From: Calditrichota bacterium
Lineage (GTDB): Bacteria; Calditrichota; Calditrichia; RBG-13-44-9; J042
Reading direction: 5' to 3'
Length of the DNA: 64,000 bases
Assembly (NCBI GenBank): GCA_013150955.1
Contig: JAADJD010000038.1
Coordinates: 1 to 64,000 of the forward strand
Below, one piece after another: positions 35,002 through 45,233 of this stretch (positions are counted from its first letter, which is position 1; each line of letters opens with the position of its first letter). A program made the translations under genes and the position numbers. Under the pieces are notes generated by a model. The model did not search any database and had not been told where the DNA came from. It worked only from the letters and a program-made list of their open reading frames with translations.

Positions 35002-36177
35002 CTAAAGCATATCGGAAAAAACCACCCCTGCGGGATCCCGCAAATTATACTGAGAAGCCATAACCGCGGCATATGCCCCGGCTGAACGGATTGCCAGCAA
35101 ATCGCCCCGACGCACCTCGGCCAGTGACACGTCTTTTCCCAAAAAATCGGACGATTCACAAACCGGGCCCACCACATCGTAGGTGAAGGATTTTCTTCCG
35201 GCTTCCGCGGTTAAATTATCGATCTGATGATACGCACCGTACAACGCGGGTCGAATCAATTCGGTCATTCCAGCATCTACAATGGCATAGCGGCGCTCCA
35301 CTCCCTGTTTCACATACAGCACACGGGTAATTAAAGCTCCACACTGCCCCACCACCGAGCGACCCAGTTCAAAATGCAAGGTCTGATCGGCGCGACGTTC
35401 CAGGTAGCGATCGAAGATCTGAAAGTAACTGGCAAAGTCGGGTATCGGATGCGCATCCGGATCATCATAATCGATTCCCAGGCCACCACCCAGGTTCAAA
35501 TGCAGCACCGGCAATCCCTGCTGCCGAAACCATCGCTGGATATCATTGACCCGCAGGCACAATCGTTTAAAAACGTTTAGATCGGTAATTTGCGAACCGA
35601 TATGAAAATGGATGCCCAGAAACCGCAGGTGGGGCGTTTGTTGTAACAGTTCCACCGCTGCGGGCACATCCTTCCAGGGAATACCGAATTTGTCTTCCTC
35701 CCTTCCGGTGGTAATGTATTCATGAGTACCGGCTTCCACATTGGGATTAATGCGCAGGGCCACCGACGCGATGCGATCTTTCAATCGGGCCAGCTCTGCA
35801 ATGACCTGCAATTCCTGAAGCGACTCCACATTCAGGCAAAAAATATCCGCTTCCAGGGCGTGCTCAATCTCCAGATCGGTTTTGCCCACTCCTGCAAACA
35901 CAATAGCTTCGGGCGGGAAACCAACCTCCAGGGCCCGCTGGATTTCGTTGCCGCTCACGCAGTCCGCACCCAGCCCGTATTCCCGAATAATCGACAACAA
36001 ATGGGGTTCGGCATTGGCCTTCAGGGCGTAGTGCACGTTTACATCATATTGCTCCGCGGCCTGGCAAAGAGTTTCCAGCGTTTCCCGCAAAAGCCCCACG
36101 TCGTAATAGTAAAAAGGCGTTCGGAACCGGGACAATTTCTGAACGATTTCCGGAGTAAACATCGATTTCTTCTTCAT
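35002..36177 (-). CDS. lysA: Diaminopimelate decarboxylase
   Basis: PLP fold III enzyme: meso-diaminopimelate to L-lysine plus CO2, cytoplasm. The PLP lysine is Lys53 (HYALKANAEP); HFHIGSQI, LNLGGGLGIDY and CESSDFLGKD (active-site Cys) are all present. 391 residues from ATG 36177, typical length. The longer frame to 36213 would read through the GGAGG/AGGGG site and overlap dacB-like, so I reject it. Within this cluster it most likely consumes mDAP released from murein peptides, besides its biosynthetic role. 11 bp after the PBP4-type gene. Confidence 0.94.
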   Translation of the reverse strand: MKKKSMFTPEIVQKLSRFRTPFYYYDVGLLRETLETLCQAAEQYDVNVHYALKANAEPHLLSIIREYGLGADCVSGNEIQRALEVGFPPEAIVFAGVGKTDLEIEHALEADIFCLNVESLQELQVIAELARLKDRIASVALRINPNVEAGTHEYITTGREEDKFGIPWKDVPAAVELLQQTPHLRFLGIHFHIGSQITDLNVFKRLCLRVNDIQRWFRQQGLPVLHLNLGGGLGIDYDDPDAHPIPDFASYFQIFDRYLERRADQTLHFELGRSVVGQCGALITRVLYVKQGVERRYAIVDAGMTELIRPALYGAYHQIDNLTAEAGRKSFTYDVVGPVCESSDFLGKDVSLAEVRRGDLLAIRSAGAYAAVMASQYNLRDPAGVVFSDML

Positions 36178-36188
36178 GGATCCCCTGC

Positions 36189-37790
36189 CTACCTCCGTTG
36201 ACCTGATAACCACCGGCCTCCCTCCGTCGTCCCACGATGCAGTTGAGATTGATGATCGGTGTACTGCACCCGCCAGGGATGTTTCCGCGAAAATGCACTG
36301 ATGGCACTGCCAATCCGATCCTGCACTGCCCGCACCCTGGCGGCCGATCCCACAAAATGTTCCATGATAATGGAAAAGGCAACCGGTTCTCCATCTGCCG
36401 TGGTGGTGTAGCCTGCCAGCGCACTAACCCCACTGAGGGTTCCCGTTTTCGCTCGCAAAATTCCCTGGGCGGGTGTCCCCCGCATGCGATCGCTCAGGGT
36501 ACCATCCACACCGGCTATGGGCAGCGAAGTCTGAAATTCCGCCTGAAATCGAAAGTCGCGATACATGTCCTGCAGCAGGGCAATCATCAAATCCGGCGTG
36601 ATTAAATTGTAGCGGGATACGCCCGAACCATCCACAATCTGGTAGGTTGCACTGTCCACCCCCAGCTGGTTCAGGTATTCCCGGATAATGGCCACCCCGT
36701 GCGCTGCCGTTCCCGGTTCTCCCTTCACTTCAGCAGCCAGGGTCTTCAAGATCATTTCCGCGGAGAGGTTATCGCTAATCTTGTTGGTATTGTAAATCAC
36801 CAGCGTCAGAGGATCGGAAAAATGGGTCACCAGCGGCACCGCATTTTCTGGCGCCACTCCTCGCAAGACCTGTCCCCGAAACGCCACACTATCCTGAAGT
36901 AGCAATTCTTTAAACAACGTTCCCACATACAGGGGCGCGTTGACCACATCGATCACAAATTTCTGAATGGCCGCGCCTACAGGAAGCGTCCCCTCTACCA
37001 CAATGGTGTTCTCCGGGGTTTTCCACTTTCGCTCTACCGTCAAGGTGGCATGTGCAGAAGTGTCTTCCACAGCCACCGTCTGTCCACGATTATCAATCGC
37101 TACGTAAGCGGTTGGGGGCTCTACCTCTACCTGGAGCGGTGATCCGGGGATCGATCCCGGTTTGACATAAACGGTCACACAGTTGTCATTCACAGACAAT
37201 GCGCTGATGGGTGCAAAGTACCAGGAAGACACATCATCCCACATCCAGCCTTTTCCCCAGTACAGATCGTCGAAAAATGAGGCATCGCAAATCAGGTTGC
37301 CATCGATGCGGCGGATTCCCCGGCGTTTCAATTCCCGAATGATGTCCCGCAAATCCTCCGTGGTTAGATCCGGGTTGCCGTACCCTTTCAGGTAAAGATT
37401 TCCTTTCACGATGGAATCCACCACGCTGCCCGAATCGGCCAGCAAAACGGTACGGAATCGGTAATTGGGGCCCAGGTATTTCAGGGCAGCAGCCGTGGTT
37501 AACAGCTTCATATTGGAAGCCGGATGAAACAATTTTTGGCTATTCCGCTGGTACAGCACTTCTCCGGTTTCCAGAGAAACGATTTTAATTCCCGTGCGGG
37601 TCTGCTGCAGCACCGAATCCTGTAATATCCGATCCAGCTGCCATCGGAATTGCTGTAAGAGGGTTGCCGGTTTGTGTGTCCCGATCAGCGATGACTGAAC
37701 CGCACAGGATGTCCACCAGAACGGCATGGTGACTAACGCCATCCACACCATGGTTTTCCGTACCCACCATCCAACACGCTCTCCCTTCAT
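36189..37790 (-). CDS. dacB: D-alanyl-D-alanine carboxypeptidase/endopeptidase, PBP4 (S13) family lipoprotein
   Basis: Removes terminal D-Ala or cuts cross-links in murein. Signal peptide with a possible lipobox (WWTSC, Cys29). Active-site serine motif SNMK (Ser92, Lys95), second motif SDNLSAEM (SxN), third motif AKTGTLSG (KTG). Large inserted domain between motifs 1 and 2, as in S13 enzymes; 533 residues fits. The start codon overlaps the stop of the preceding amidase-like gene (ATGA, 37787-37790), so the two are translationally coupled. Free D-Ala could be taken up by the AGCS symporter encoded two genes upstream. Confidence 0.92.
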   Translation of the reverse strand: MKGERVGWWVRKTMVWMALVTMPFWWTSCAVQSSLIGTHKPATLLQQFRWQLDRILQDSVLQQTRTGIKIVSLETGEVLYQRNSQKLFHPASNMKLLTTAAALKYLGPNYRFRTVLLADSGSVVDSIVKGNLYLKGYGNPDLTTEDLRDIIRELKRRGIRRIDGNLICDASFFDDLYWGKGWMWDDVSSWYFAPISALSVNDNCVTVYVKPGSIPGSPLQVEVEPPTAYVAIDNRGQTVAVEDTSAHATLTVERKWKTPENTIVVEGTLPVGAAIQKFVIDVVNAPLYVGTLFKELLLQDSVAFRGQVLRGVAPENAVPLVTHFSDPLTLVIYNTNKISDNLSAEMILKTLAAEVKGEPGTAAHGVAIIREYLNQLGVDSATYQIVDGSGVSRYNLITPDLMIALLQDMYRDFRFQAEFQTSLPIAGVDGTLSDRMRGTPAQGILRAKTGTLSGVSALAGYTTTADGEPVAFSIIMEHFVGSAARVRAVQDRIGSAISAFSRKHPWRVQYTDHQSQLHRGTTEGGRWLSGQRR

Positions 37791-38995
37791 ACCACAGGTA
37801 CCTCTATTTTGCCCTTCCTGACTTGCTTCTTACAAATTAACCAAAATCCATCCCACATGGGCGAAAAAATATGCCTGATGACCAATTTTTCTCCACCCTT
37901 CGCTACCGCAATAAAACCCGTATCATCGGCGATTTCCTGGATACCGGAACCCCTTTTTTCAATCGTTTTCTGATTTTCTGGGCAGAAAACGTTCTCCCGA
38001 TCAAAAGGTAACTGCGAAGCGCAACCATCCATTCCCAAACCGTTCCTATCCAGGAGAACGTCCCCGAACGTTTCCCTTCCCGGAACGATTGGACTGGACG
38101 ATTTTGCTGTCTCCACTTCCTGCACCAGGGCATCCAGCAGTTGCGCCCACAGGTGGAGATCAAAATTCTGGGGATCATCGTGGGCACCGGGAATACCGGC
38201 ATCGATGGCGGCATGGTAGCCCGGTATAAGCCAGCTCCCTTTGCGAATGCTGGCGGCCAGGTACACCAGGGCCAATCGCTTGAGCTGAGGAACGGTAAAC
38301 CCCGGTTCCGGGGCCAGGGCATCGTTACCGGGAGGGCCAGCGGGATCGCTGCGTCGGGGCTGGATTAGTTCCACATGGAGACACAGTCCCTTTCCCCTCC
38401 TTCCCAGACGCTGCAATTCGAATTTCGTCGCGCGCCAGGGAGTGGCAAAATCCACCGCGGTTAGTGATTGACCCAGCCGATTGATAAACACGTGAGCACG
38501 GGATCGATTGCCCTGATTCCAGCGCTCCAGATCGTTGTGCTCCCATTCCTCATCGTTGATCTGTGCCGGGAATTCCTGCGCTCCGTAATTTGGGGTGCTG
38601 GTGTCGTGGATGATGAAATACCAGGCTGTGGGTGCTGCGGGATGATTGTCATCTGCCCGGCAAAGGGGAGCATCCAGAGATCCCCCCAGTTCGGCTTCGG
38701 AGATTCCTCGTGCGTTTAAATACCGACGAAATTGTTCGACCGAAAGGGTAACCCGGCGCCCGATGCGGGATTCCAGCGGTTCTGGCAATTTCTGCAACGG
38801 GGCCCCCAGCCTCCCGTACCGCTGCACCGGCTGCAACAAACACCGCGCCTGTTCCAGCGGCGATCCCTCAAATTGCAATGCAGACTCCGAAAACGGGCAA
38901 GGTCCCGCATCCAGTCCCATTAGACCGGAAATCCCCAACCCAAAGAGCACCAGCCACGAGCCCCAGCCCATACTTGTTCTCAACGCCCGCGTCAT
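37787..38995 (-). CDS. Probable exported N-acetylmuramoyl-L-alanine amidase-like (amidase_2 fold) protein
   Basis: N-terminal hydrophobic segment (~10-28). Residues ~140-300 look like a distant amidase_2 domain: first His in WYFIIHDTSTPNYG, an AHVFINRLGQ strand, LCLHVELIQP, and a second His in IPGYHAAIDAGIPGAHDDP. A Cys ligand as in T7 lysozyme is not evident. ATGA overlaps at both ends couple it to the AGCS gene before it and the PBP4-type gene after it. The context supports a murein or muropeptide substrate. Activity is less certain than for the amidase at 6.2 kb; a binding-only role is possible. Confidence 0.65.
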   Translation of the reverse strand: MTRALRTSMGWGSWLVLFGLGISGLMGLDAGPCPFSESALQFEGSPLEQARCLLQPVQRYGRLGAPLQKLPEPLESRIGRRVTLSVEQFRRYLNARGISEAELGGSLDAPLCRADDNHPAAPTAWYFIIHDTSTPNYGAQEFPAQINDEEWEHNDLERWNQGNRSRAHVFINRLGQSLTAVDFATPWRATKFELQRLGRRGKGLCLHVELIQPRRSDPAGPPGNDALAPEPGFTVPQLKRLALVYLAASIRKGSWLIPGYHAAIDAGIPGAHDDPQNFDLHLWAQLLDALVQEVETAKSSSPIVPGRETFGDVLLDRNGLGMDGCASQLPFDRENVFCPENQKTIEKRGSGIQEIADDTGFIAVAKGGEKLVIRHIFSPMWDGFWLICKKQVRKGKIEVPVV

Positions 38996-40362
38996 TTTCT
39001 CCCCTTCTCCAGCTGCTGGAAATAAATTCGGGAAGCCTTCATGACCTTCGGTGCCAGCAATAACGCGGAGGTCATGGTGGGAATCGCCATCAGGGCGTAC
39101 ATGCCGTCGATGACATTGACCACCACGTCCAGGCTGGCCACCGAAGCCACCACGATGAGAATCACATAAAAATAATTGTACAGATGTTTGCGTTCGGCAC
39201 CTGCCAGAAAGGCCCAGGACTTGGATCCGTAATATGAATAACTGAACATGGTGCTGAGGCTGAAGAAAAGCACGCAGGTGACCAGCACAAAGGTACCCAC
39301 GCCAGGAATGGCCTGCTCAAAGGCAGCGGCAGTCAGGGTTACCCCACTGGCAGCGGAGGTTTTCCACACCCCGGTAACCAGAATCATCAATGCGGTGGTG
39401 GTGCACACAATAATAGTGTCGATAAACGGGCCAATCATGGCCACCAAACCTTCGCGAATGGGTTCATCGGTTTTGGCTGCACCGTGGGCCATGGCTTCGG
39501 TACCAATCCCGGCTTCGTTGGAAAAAGCCGCCCGCCGAATTCCTGTGATCATTACCGTCCAGACGGCTCCCCCGGCAACGGCCTGACCGGTAAAGGCATC
39601 CTGCACAATTAATGAAAAATAAGCCGGTATCTGCGAAAAGTGGGTGAGTAGCGTCCAGATGGCCGCAGCGAAGTACAGCACTACCATCGACGGCACCAGC
39701 CGCGCTGCCACGGTGCCAATCCGCCGAATGCCGCCAAAAATAACACCAGATACCAGTGCCGCAATGATCAAACCGCTAATCAGGTTAAAAAGGAAAAGCG
39801 AATCGCCCGTCCATCCACGGGGCAGGAAAACAATCTCCCGCAGCGCCTGCACCAGCTGGTTGGCCTGAAAGGCGGGCAAACACCCGATCAACCCCGCCGT
39901 GGAAAACAGCACCGCCAGGGGCTTCCACCGGGGGCCCAATCCCTCCACAATCACGTACATGGGCCCACCCTGTAGATGCCCCAGACTATCCCGGCCGCGA
40001 TACATCACCGCCAGAGAGCAGGTAAAAAACTTGGTGGCCATCCCCACAATGGCACTCACCCACATCCAGAACACCGCACCGGGGCCACCCACCGCAATGG
40101 CGATGGCCACCCCGGAGATATTGCCCATGCCCACGGTACCGGCCAGTGCACTGGATAGCGCCTGAAAATGGTTGATGTCCCCCGGGGCAGATGGATCATC
40201 ATACTTTCCCCGTAAAATTTCGATGGCGTGCCGAAAGTAGCGAAAGGGGATGAGCCGCGAATAAATGAGGAAGAACAATCCCCCTCCGGTTAACAGAACC
40301 AGCAGCCAGGGTCCCCAGGCATACGCCGCAAAGGTGGCAACAATGTCTTCAAACCGTTTCAT
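38992..40362 (-). CDS. Alanine/glycine:cation symporter (AGCS family)
   Basis: 456 residues with ~10-11 membrane segments. AGCS signature ALSSALAGTVGMGNISGVAIAI near residues 66-90, GGPMYVIVEGLG at ~131, and SNEAGIGTEAMAHGAAKT at ~290. Takes up L- or D-alanine (or glycine) with Na+ or H+. In this run it would import alanine freed from stem peptides. Its stop overlaps the start of the amidase-like gene. GGTAGGTAG precedes its ATG. Confidence 0.93.
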   Translation of the reverse strand: MKRFEDIVATFAAYAWGPWLLVLLTGGGLFFLIYSRLIPFRYFRHAIEILRGKYDDPSAPGDINHFQALSSALAGTVGMGNISGVAIAIAVGGPGAVFWMWVSAIVGMATKFFTCSLAVMYRGRDSLGHLQGGPMYVIVEGLGPRWKPLAVLFSTAGLIGCLPAFQANQLVQALREIVFLPRGWTGDSLFLFNLISGLIIAALVSGVIFGGIRRIGTVAARLVPSMVVLYFAAAIWTLLTHFSQIPAYFSLIVQDAFTGQAVAGGAVWTVMITGIRRAAFSNEAGIGTEAMAHGAAKTDEPIREGLVAMIGPFIDTIIVCTTTALMILVTGVWKTSAASGVTLTAAAFEQAIPGVGTFVLVTCVLFFSLSTMFSYSYYGSKSWAFLAGAERKHLYNYFYVILIVVASVASLDVVVNVIDGMYALMAIPTMTSALLLAPKVMKASRIYFQQLEKGRK

Positions 40363-40475
40363 CTACCTACCACGACACAGCCCCTGCCGGGGCCCCACGA
40401 TATGGATTAACCGCCTACCACAATGCGATGCGTCAACGTTTTTTCACCAATGTAAGCTTCCAAAACCTGCCGGCA

Positions 40476-41435
40476 TCAACTGGGTTTTCTCGACGAACGC
40501 TTCTTCTGCGCCTCCCGGATCTGTTCGATGGCTTTGCGCACAAATCCATCCGCCGCCTGCAAGCGTCGGCGGGCTTCCCCGGCGTCCACACCGGCCAGAA
40601 TCATGACCAGTGCCGTTTTAACGTGTCCCCCCGCCAGCTTCAGCACCCGGGAGGCTTCCTGATAATCCACCCCGGTCACCATCATGACCACCCGTTTGGA
40701 ACGTTCCTCCAGCTTGCGGGAGGTCATCATTAAATCCACCATCATGTTGCCGTAAACTTTTCCCAGACGAATCATGGAAGCCGTGGTGAGCATATTAAGC
40801 ACCAGCTTGGTGGCCGTACCGGCCTTCATGCGGGTGGACCCCATGACCACCTCCGGCCCCACTACCGGGCAAATAGCTACATCGACCTTTACTTTGGATT
40901 TTATCTCCGAGCGCGGATTGCAGGTCACAAAAATGGTTTTGGCACCAATCTCCCGGGCATAACGAATGGCACCCAGCACGTAAGGTGTTCGGTAACTGGC
41001 GGCAATGCCACAAACCACATCGTTGGCCGTCAGTCCCCGCTCCTTCAAATCCTTCACCCCCAGATCGGGATCATCTTCCAGCCCTTCCTGAGCCCGAACC
41101 AGTGCCTTCTCGCCGCCGGCAATGATCCCCTGAATCATTTCTGGATCCGTGCCATAGGTTGGAGGACATTCCGCGGCATCCAGTACGCCCAGTCGCCCAC
41201 TGGTTCCCGCGCCAATGTAAAACAATCGCCCACCCTTTTTAAACACGTCCACCAGCAAATCCACCGCCCTGGCGATGTAAGGAATTTCCTTTTCCACGGC
41301 TCCCGGTACGGTGTGATCTTCTTTGTTTATGATTTGCAAAATTTCCAGCGTTGTTTTATCATCGATGTTCTCTGATGCCGGATTTCGCGCCTCGGTAATT
41401 AAATTTTTAATCTCCTCGAAAACATTATCCTGCAT
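40476..41435 (-). CDS. murQ: N-acetylmuramic acid 6-phosphate etherase
   Basis: Cleaves the lactyl ether of MurNAc-6-P, giving GlcNAc-6-P and D-lactate. SIS-domain enzyme: GAGTSGRLGVLDAAECPPTYG with catalytic Glu89, EGLEDDPDLG, ICPVVGPEVVMGSTRMKAGTATK and KLVLNMLTT. 319 residues, full length, cytoplasmic. Definitive marker of MurNAc catabolism. Its substrate would come from the BadF-type kinase at 48.2 kb, and its D-lactate product could go to the FAD/Fe-S dehydrogenase at 17 kb. Third gene after the NagZ fusion. Confidence 0.97.
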   Translation of the reverse strand: MQDNVFEEIKNLITEARNPASENIDDKTTLEILQIINKEDHTVPGAVEKEIPYIARAVDLLVDVFKKGGRLFYIGAGTSGRLGVLDAAECPPTYGTDPEMIQGIIAGGEKALVRAQEGLEDDPDLGVKDLKERGLTANDVVCGIAASYRTPYVLGAIRYAREIGAKTIFVTCNPRSEIKSKVKVDVAICPVVGPEVVMGSTRMKAGTATKLVLNMLTTASMIRLGKVYGNMMVDLMMTSRKLEERSKRVVMMVTGVDYQEASRVLKLAGGHVKTALVMILAGVDAGEARRRLQAADGFVRKAIEQIREAQKKRSSRKPS

Positions 41436-41558
41436 GGCAACTCCAACTGTTTAAAATGTCCCAACACCGTTTCTATCCCCGCCCAGCTCCAATCGGGTAA
41501 CGAATGGTCCGATCACCATTTTCCACCCCGGCCAATCCCCCATCATGCGGGGTGTTGT

Positions 41559-43310
41559 CTATTGCTTCAGAGCCTTCCAGCCCCGTTGATGCAAATCCCA
41601 CAGGATGAAAGCCAGACAGCCCCCGGCCAGCAGAATCAGCCCCAGGCCCAGCAGGGTTTCTCCCAGCAACGCCTTTCCAAATCCAAACAGGGCCGAATAA
41701 ATGAGCACAATCCCCACCAGCCAGTCCAGTAAATCGCGGCCCAATCCGGTATCCGGCTGAACCTCGGGTGCTTTTTGCCGGATGGGTTTCCAGAATCTAC
41801 CGCCCGGTCGCACCTTTCGGTAAAAGGCAATCAGCGTGGCCTCATCAGTGGGCGGCGTTAAAAAAGTAACCGCCAGCCACACTGCAGAGCTGGCCAGCAC
41901 CGTAATGAGCATGACGCGTGCAAACACGGCTGCATCGGAGGTATCCCACCCCAACCCGAACTGTAAGAACAGGGATACCACAAACGATGCACTCATGGCG
42001 GCAATTTCTGACCAGGCGTTAATGCGCCACCAGAACCAGCGCAAAATGTAAACCGAACCGGTACCCGCCCCCAGCGCCAGCAAGAACTTCCAGGCACCGG
42101 CAATGGTATCCATCTGAAGGGTAACCCCGGCACCGGCAATCACCAGTCCTACGGTTGTCCAGCGGGCTACCCACACATAATGTTGGGGCGGCGCGTCCCT
42201 GCGGATGAATCGTTTATAAAAATCGTTCACGATGTAAGAACTCCCCCAGTTTAAATGGGTGCTGACCGTGGACATAAACGCCGCCGCAAACGAAGCCAAT
42301 AGCAACCCCTTAAACCCGCTGGGCAAATAATCCAGCAGGACTTTAATGTAACCGGTTTGTTTGTCGGCCAGATCGGGATACAGCACCAGGCTGGCCAGTG
42401 CGACCACAATCCAGGGCCAGGGGCGCAGCGCATAATGGGCAATGTTGAACCACAGGGTCGCCAGCAGGGAATGCTTCTCGTTCCGGGTGGAAAACATTCG
42501 CTGTGCCACATATCCGCCCCCGCCGGGTTCGGCACCGGGATACCAGGCTGCCCACCAGTTCACTGCCAGGTAAACCAGAAAGGCGGACACGGGCATCCAG
42601 GCGCTGCCAATTTCGGGAGCAAAGTTCAACGCGCCGTGTTCCGGGCCATAAATTTCCACCAATTTCGTTTTCAGTCCCGAAATCCCCCCAACCGCATCTG
42701 CGGCAAAAACGGCCAGCACAATGGAACCCACCATGGCGATGATAAATTGCAGGAAATCGGTCACCACCACGCCCCACAGTCCGCTTAACCCACTGTACAA
42801 CAGGGTGACCAGCACACAAATGCCCACCGCCACCCATTTGTCCACCCCCACACTGAGCTCAATGATTTTGACCATGGCCAGCGTGACCCAGCCCAGGATG
42901 ATCAGGTTAATGGGAATGGCCAGGTACAGTGCACGGAATGCCCGTAAAATGGCGGCCGGTTTCCCCGAATACCGGAGTTCGGTAAATTCCACATCGGTAA
43001 GGATTTCTGCCCGCCGCCACAATCGAGCGAACAAAAACACCGTCAACAACCCGCTCATGACCATATTCCACCATAACCAGTTTCCGGCAATTCCGTGTCG
43101 GGCTACCAGATCCGTTACGGCCAGAGGCGTATCGGCAGCAAAGGTGGTGGCCACCATGCTGGTTCCCGCCAGCCACCAGGGCAAACTTCGGCCGGAGGTA
43201 AAATATTCGGTAATGTTCTTACCGGCACGACCCGCGAAATACAGGCCAATCCCCAACGCCAGAAGAAAATAAAGGCCAATGAATGTCCAATCCAGCAGGC
43301 TTATCTGCAT
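41559..43310 (-). CDS. Sodium:solute symporter (SSS family), candidate amino-sugar transporter 1
   Basis: 583 residues, ~13-14 membrane segments. Family marks: the opening DWTFIGLYFLLALGIG, ITEYFTSGRSLPWWLAGTSMVATTFAADTPL (TM2 region, quoted in two parts in the protein) and SFAAAFMSTVSTHLNWGSSYIVNDF near residue 330. Substrate cannot be read from sequence. Standing next to murQ and a second SSS gene, MurNAc, GlcNAc or anhydro-sugars are reasonable guesses. Ends in an extra membrane hairpin (~525-570). Confidence 0.85.
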   Translation of the reverse strand: MQISLLDWTFIGLYFLLALGIGLYFAGRAGKNITEYFTSGRSLPWWLAGTSMVATTFAADTPLAVTDLVARHGIAGNWLWWNMVMSGLLTVFLFARLWRRAEILTDVEFTELRYSGKPAAILRAFRALYLAIPINLIILGWVTLAMVKIIELSVGVDKWVAVGICVLVTLLYSGLSGLWGVVVTDFLQFIIAMVGSIVLAVFAADAVGGISGLKTKLVEIYGPEHGALNFAPEIGSAWMPVSAFLVYLAVNWWAAWYPGAEPGGGGYVAQRMFSTRNEKHSLLATLWFNIAHYALRPWPWIVVALASLVLYPDLADKQTGYIKVLLDYLPSGFKGLLLASFAAAFMSTVSTHLNWGSSYIVNDFYKRFIRRDAPPQHYVWVARWTTVGLVIAGAGVTLQMDTIAGAWKFLLALGAGTGSVYILRWFWWRINAWSEIAAMSASFVVSLFLQFGLGWDTSDAAVFARVMLITVLASSAVWLAVTFLTPPTDEATLIAFYRKVRPGGRFWKPIRQKAPEVQPDTGLGRDLLDWLVGIVLIYSALFGFGKALLGETLLGLGLILLAGGCLAFILWDLHQRGWKALKQ

Positions 43311-43408
43311 GATTCACCCATCGCATAATTGTCGATCCAACAGGATAAAGCTTTCAACCACGGTTTTCTTTTCAAAACCACAGTTTATTCCCCCCTCAAT
43401 CGCCATCG

Positions 43409-44917
43409 TCATTCCCTGGATGCTCCGGCCTTAGACGGCCAGATGTTGTGGGTGAGAATTCCCACGATAATGGCAGCCAGGCTGCCCACAACGGTGTACA
43501 GGGGCCAGGCAATGCGAATTGTTTGAATGACCACCGTCATGACGATCAATGCAGTAACAAAACCGGCGATGGCATCCCGCTGCCGGGCAGGCGGATAAAA
43601 CAGCCCCAGCAGAAAGGCCCCCAGCAATCCACCATAGGTGTAAGAGGCAATGCCCAGGGCAATTTCGACCACGGTTCCCTTCAACCCGATAAAACTAATA
43701 GCCGCCGCTATTAACACTACCCCCCACAACAGGGTGATGATGCGGGAGGTTTTTAACAACCGCTCCTCGCTTTTGCCTTTCCCGGCCAGCGGAATGTAAA
43801 TATCCAGCACGGTGGCACTGGACAGGCTGGAGAGGCTGCTGGATAACGTACTCATTGCCGCGGCGAACAGTGCTGCAACGATCAAACCGCTGATGCCACT
43901 GGGCATTTCTTCGACAATAAATTTGGGGAAGATGCCATCTGCACGGGTTAATCCCAGCTCCTGATAACTGGCACCGTTGTAATACGCATACAGCATGATG
44001 CCCAGCATCAGAAATAGCAGAAACTGAAGAAACACCACAATGCCACTGAGGGCGATGGCTTTCTGCCCGGCCCGTTCGTCTCTGCAGGTCAGTACCCGCT
44101 GAACGATCAGTTGATCGGTACCGTGCGAGGCCAGGCTAAAAATGGCCCCGGCAAAAACGGCTGTAAAAAACGTGTAAGGCTGTTTGATGAACTCCGCAAA
44201 CGGCAATTCCAGACCGGTGTAAAACCAGCGTAATTTTTGGTCGTTTTCCGCCCATTGAATAACGCTGGCAAAACCATCCGGCAAATCCCGCAAGATGATG
44301 ATTCCCGCCAGAATCGCTCCTCCAATGTAAACGGTCATCTGCAGCACATCCATCCAGATGACCGAACGGATGCCCCCAATATAGGTGTAAACCATGGTCA
44401 GTCCACCAATTAAAAGAATGGACAGGGCATAAAACTGGGCATCGGATAATCCCTGAAAGACCCCGCTTCCTTTAATGATCAGGGCCAGGGGAATGGCCGT
44501 GGCGAACAGCCGCACCCCATCGGCCAGCAAACGGGTCGCCATGAAGGTAACGCTGGCGGTATTGCGCATCCGCTGGCCAAATCGATCGCCCAGATAATGA
44601 TAGGCGGTGCTGAGGGCGCCCCGAAAGTAGGCCGGAATCATCACCCAGGCCACCAGGAAGCGTCCCAGCACATACCCCATGGCGATCTGGATAAAGGTCA
44701 TATCGCTCTGGTAAGAGACCGCCGGAATGCTGATGAACGTTAACACGCTGGTTTCGGTGGCCACGATGCTAAAGGTCACTGCCAGCCAGGGAATCCGGCG
44801 ACCGCCCAGAAAATAATCGGTGGTGTTTTTTTGCCGGCGTCCAATCCAGGAACCTATCCCCGTGGAAATCAGCATGTACACAAGCACAATGATGATGTCG
44901 ACTTCAGAAAATCGCAT
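43409..44917 (-). CDS. Sodium:solute symporter (SSS family), candidate amino-sugar transporter 2
   Basis: 502 residues, ~13 membrane segments. SSS marks: TDYFLGGRRIPWLAVTFSIV, ATETSVLTFISIPAVSY, and AALFAAAMSTLSSSLSSLSS with the Na+-site serines. Related to but clearly distinct from the neighbouring symporter (502 versus 583 residues, different TM1), so not a recent tandem duplicate. May take up a different amino sugar. AGGACACGG precedes the ATG. Follows the NagZ fusion after a 316-bp gap. Confidence 0.86.
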   Translation of the reverse strand: MRFSEVDIIIVLVYMLISTGIGSWIGRRQKNTTDYFLGGRRIPWLAVTFSIVATETSVLTFISIPAVSYQSDMTFIQIAMGYVLGRFLVAWVMIPAYFRGALSTAYHYLGDRFGQRMRNTASVTFMATRLLADGVRLFATAIPLALIIKGSGVFQGLSDAQFYALSILLIGGLTMVYTYIGGIRSVIWMDVLQMTVYIGGAILAGIIILRDLPDGFASVIQWAENDQKLRWFYTGLELPFAEFIKQPYTFFTAVFAGAIFSLASHGTDQLIVQRVLTCRDERAGQKAIALSGIVVFLQFLLFLMLGIMLYAYYNGASYQELGLTRADGIFPKFIVEEMPSGISGLIVAALFAAAMSTLSSSLSSLSSATVLDIYIPLAGKGKSEERLLKTSRIITLLWGVVLIAAAISFIGLKGTVVEIALGIASYTYGGLLGAFLLGLFYPPARQRDAIAGFVTALIVMTVVIQTIRIAWPLYTVVGSLAAIIVGILTHNIWPSKAGASRE

Positions 44918-45233
44918 GCCGTGTCCTGTTCATTTTTCGGGTCTTTTTCCTTCTTCCCGTAGACCACCGTCGAGAAGAGGCCACTGCCCTGTTCAACCGC
45001 CATTCCATCGCATTCCGCACGGCTCCCCGAAACGTCGGACAATCCCACATTTTTCGGAGAAAGCAGCCGTTGCCTTTCCGCGATACAAAAAATCGGTTTT
45101 TATTGCCCCGGTAGAACGGGTTCCACCCCTTCGGGGCACCGGAATGGGCATTGGCCCAAACGGGCAGCATCCTTCCCGGGAACACTTTCCGAAGGAGGCC
45201 CGTTGCGTTTCTCCCCAAACAACATTCCTGCAT
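44918..45233. other. 316-bp gap inside the minus-strand gene run
   Basis: GC-rich sequence between the SSS gene and the NagZ fusion. Contains a small ACCCCTTCGGGGC hairpin (about 45135-45147) with a stable TTCG loop but no T run. No gene seen. It could hold a second promoter for the transporter part of the run. Confidence 0.4.
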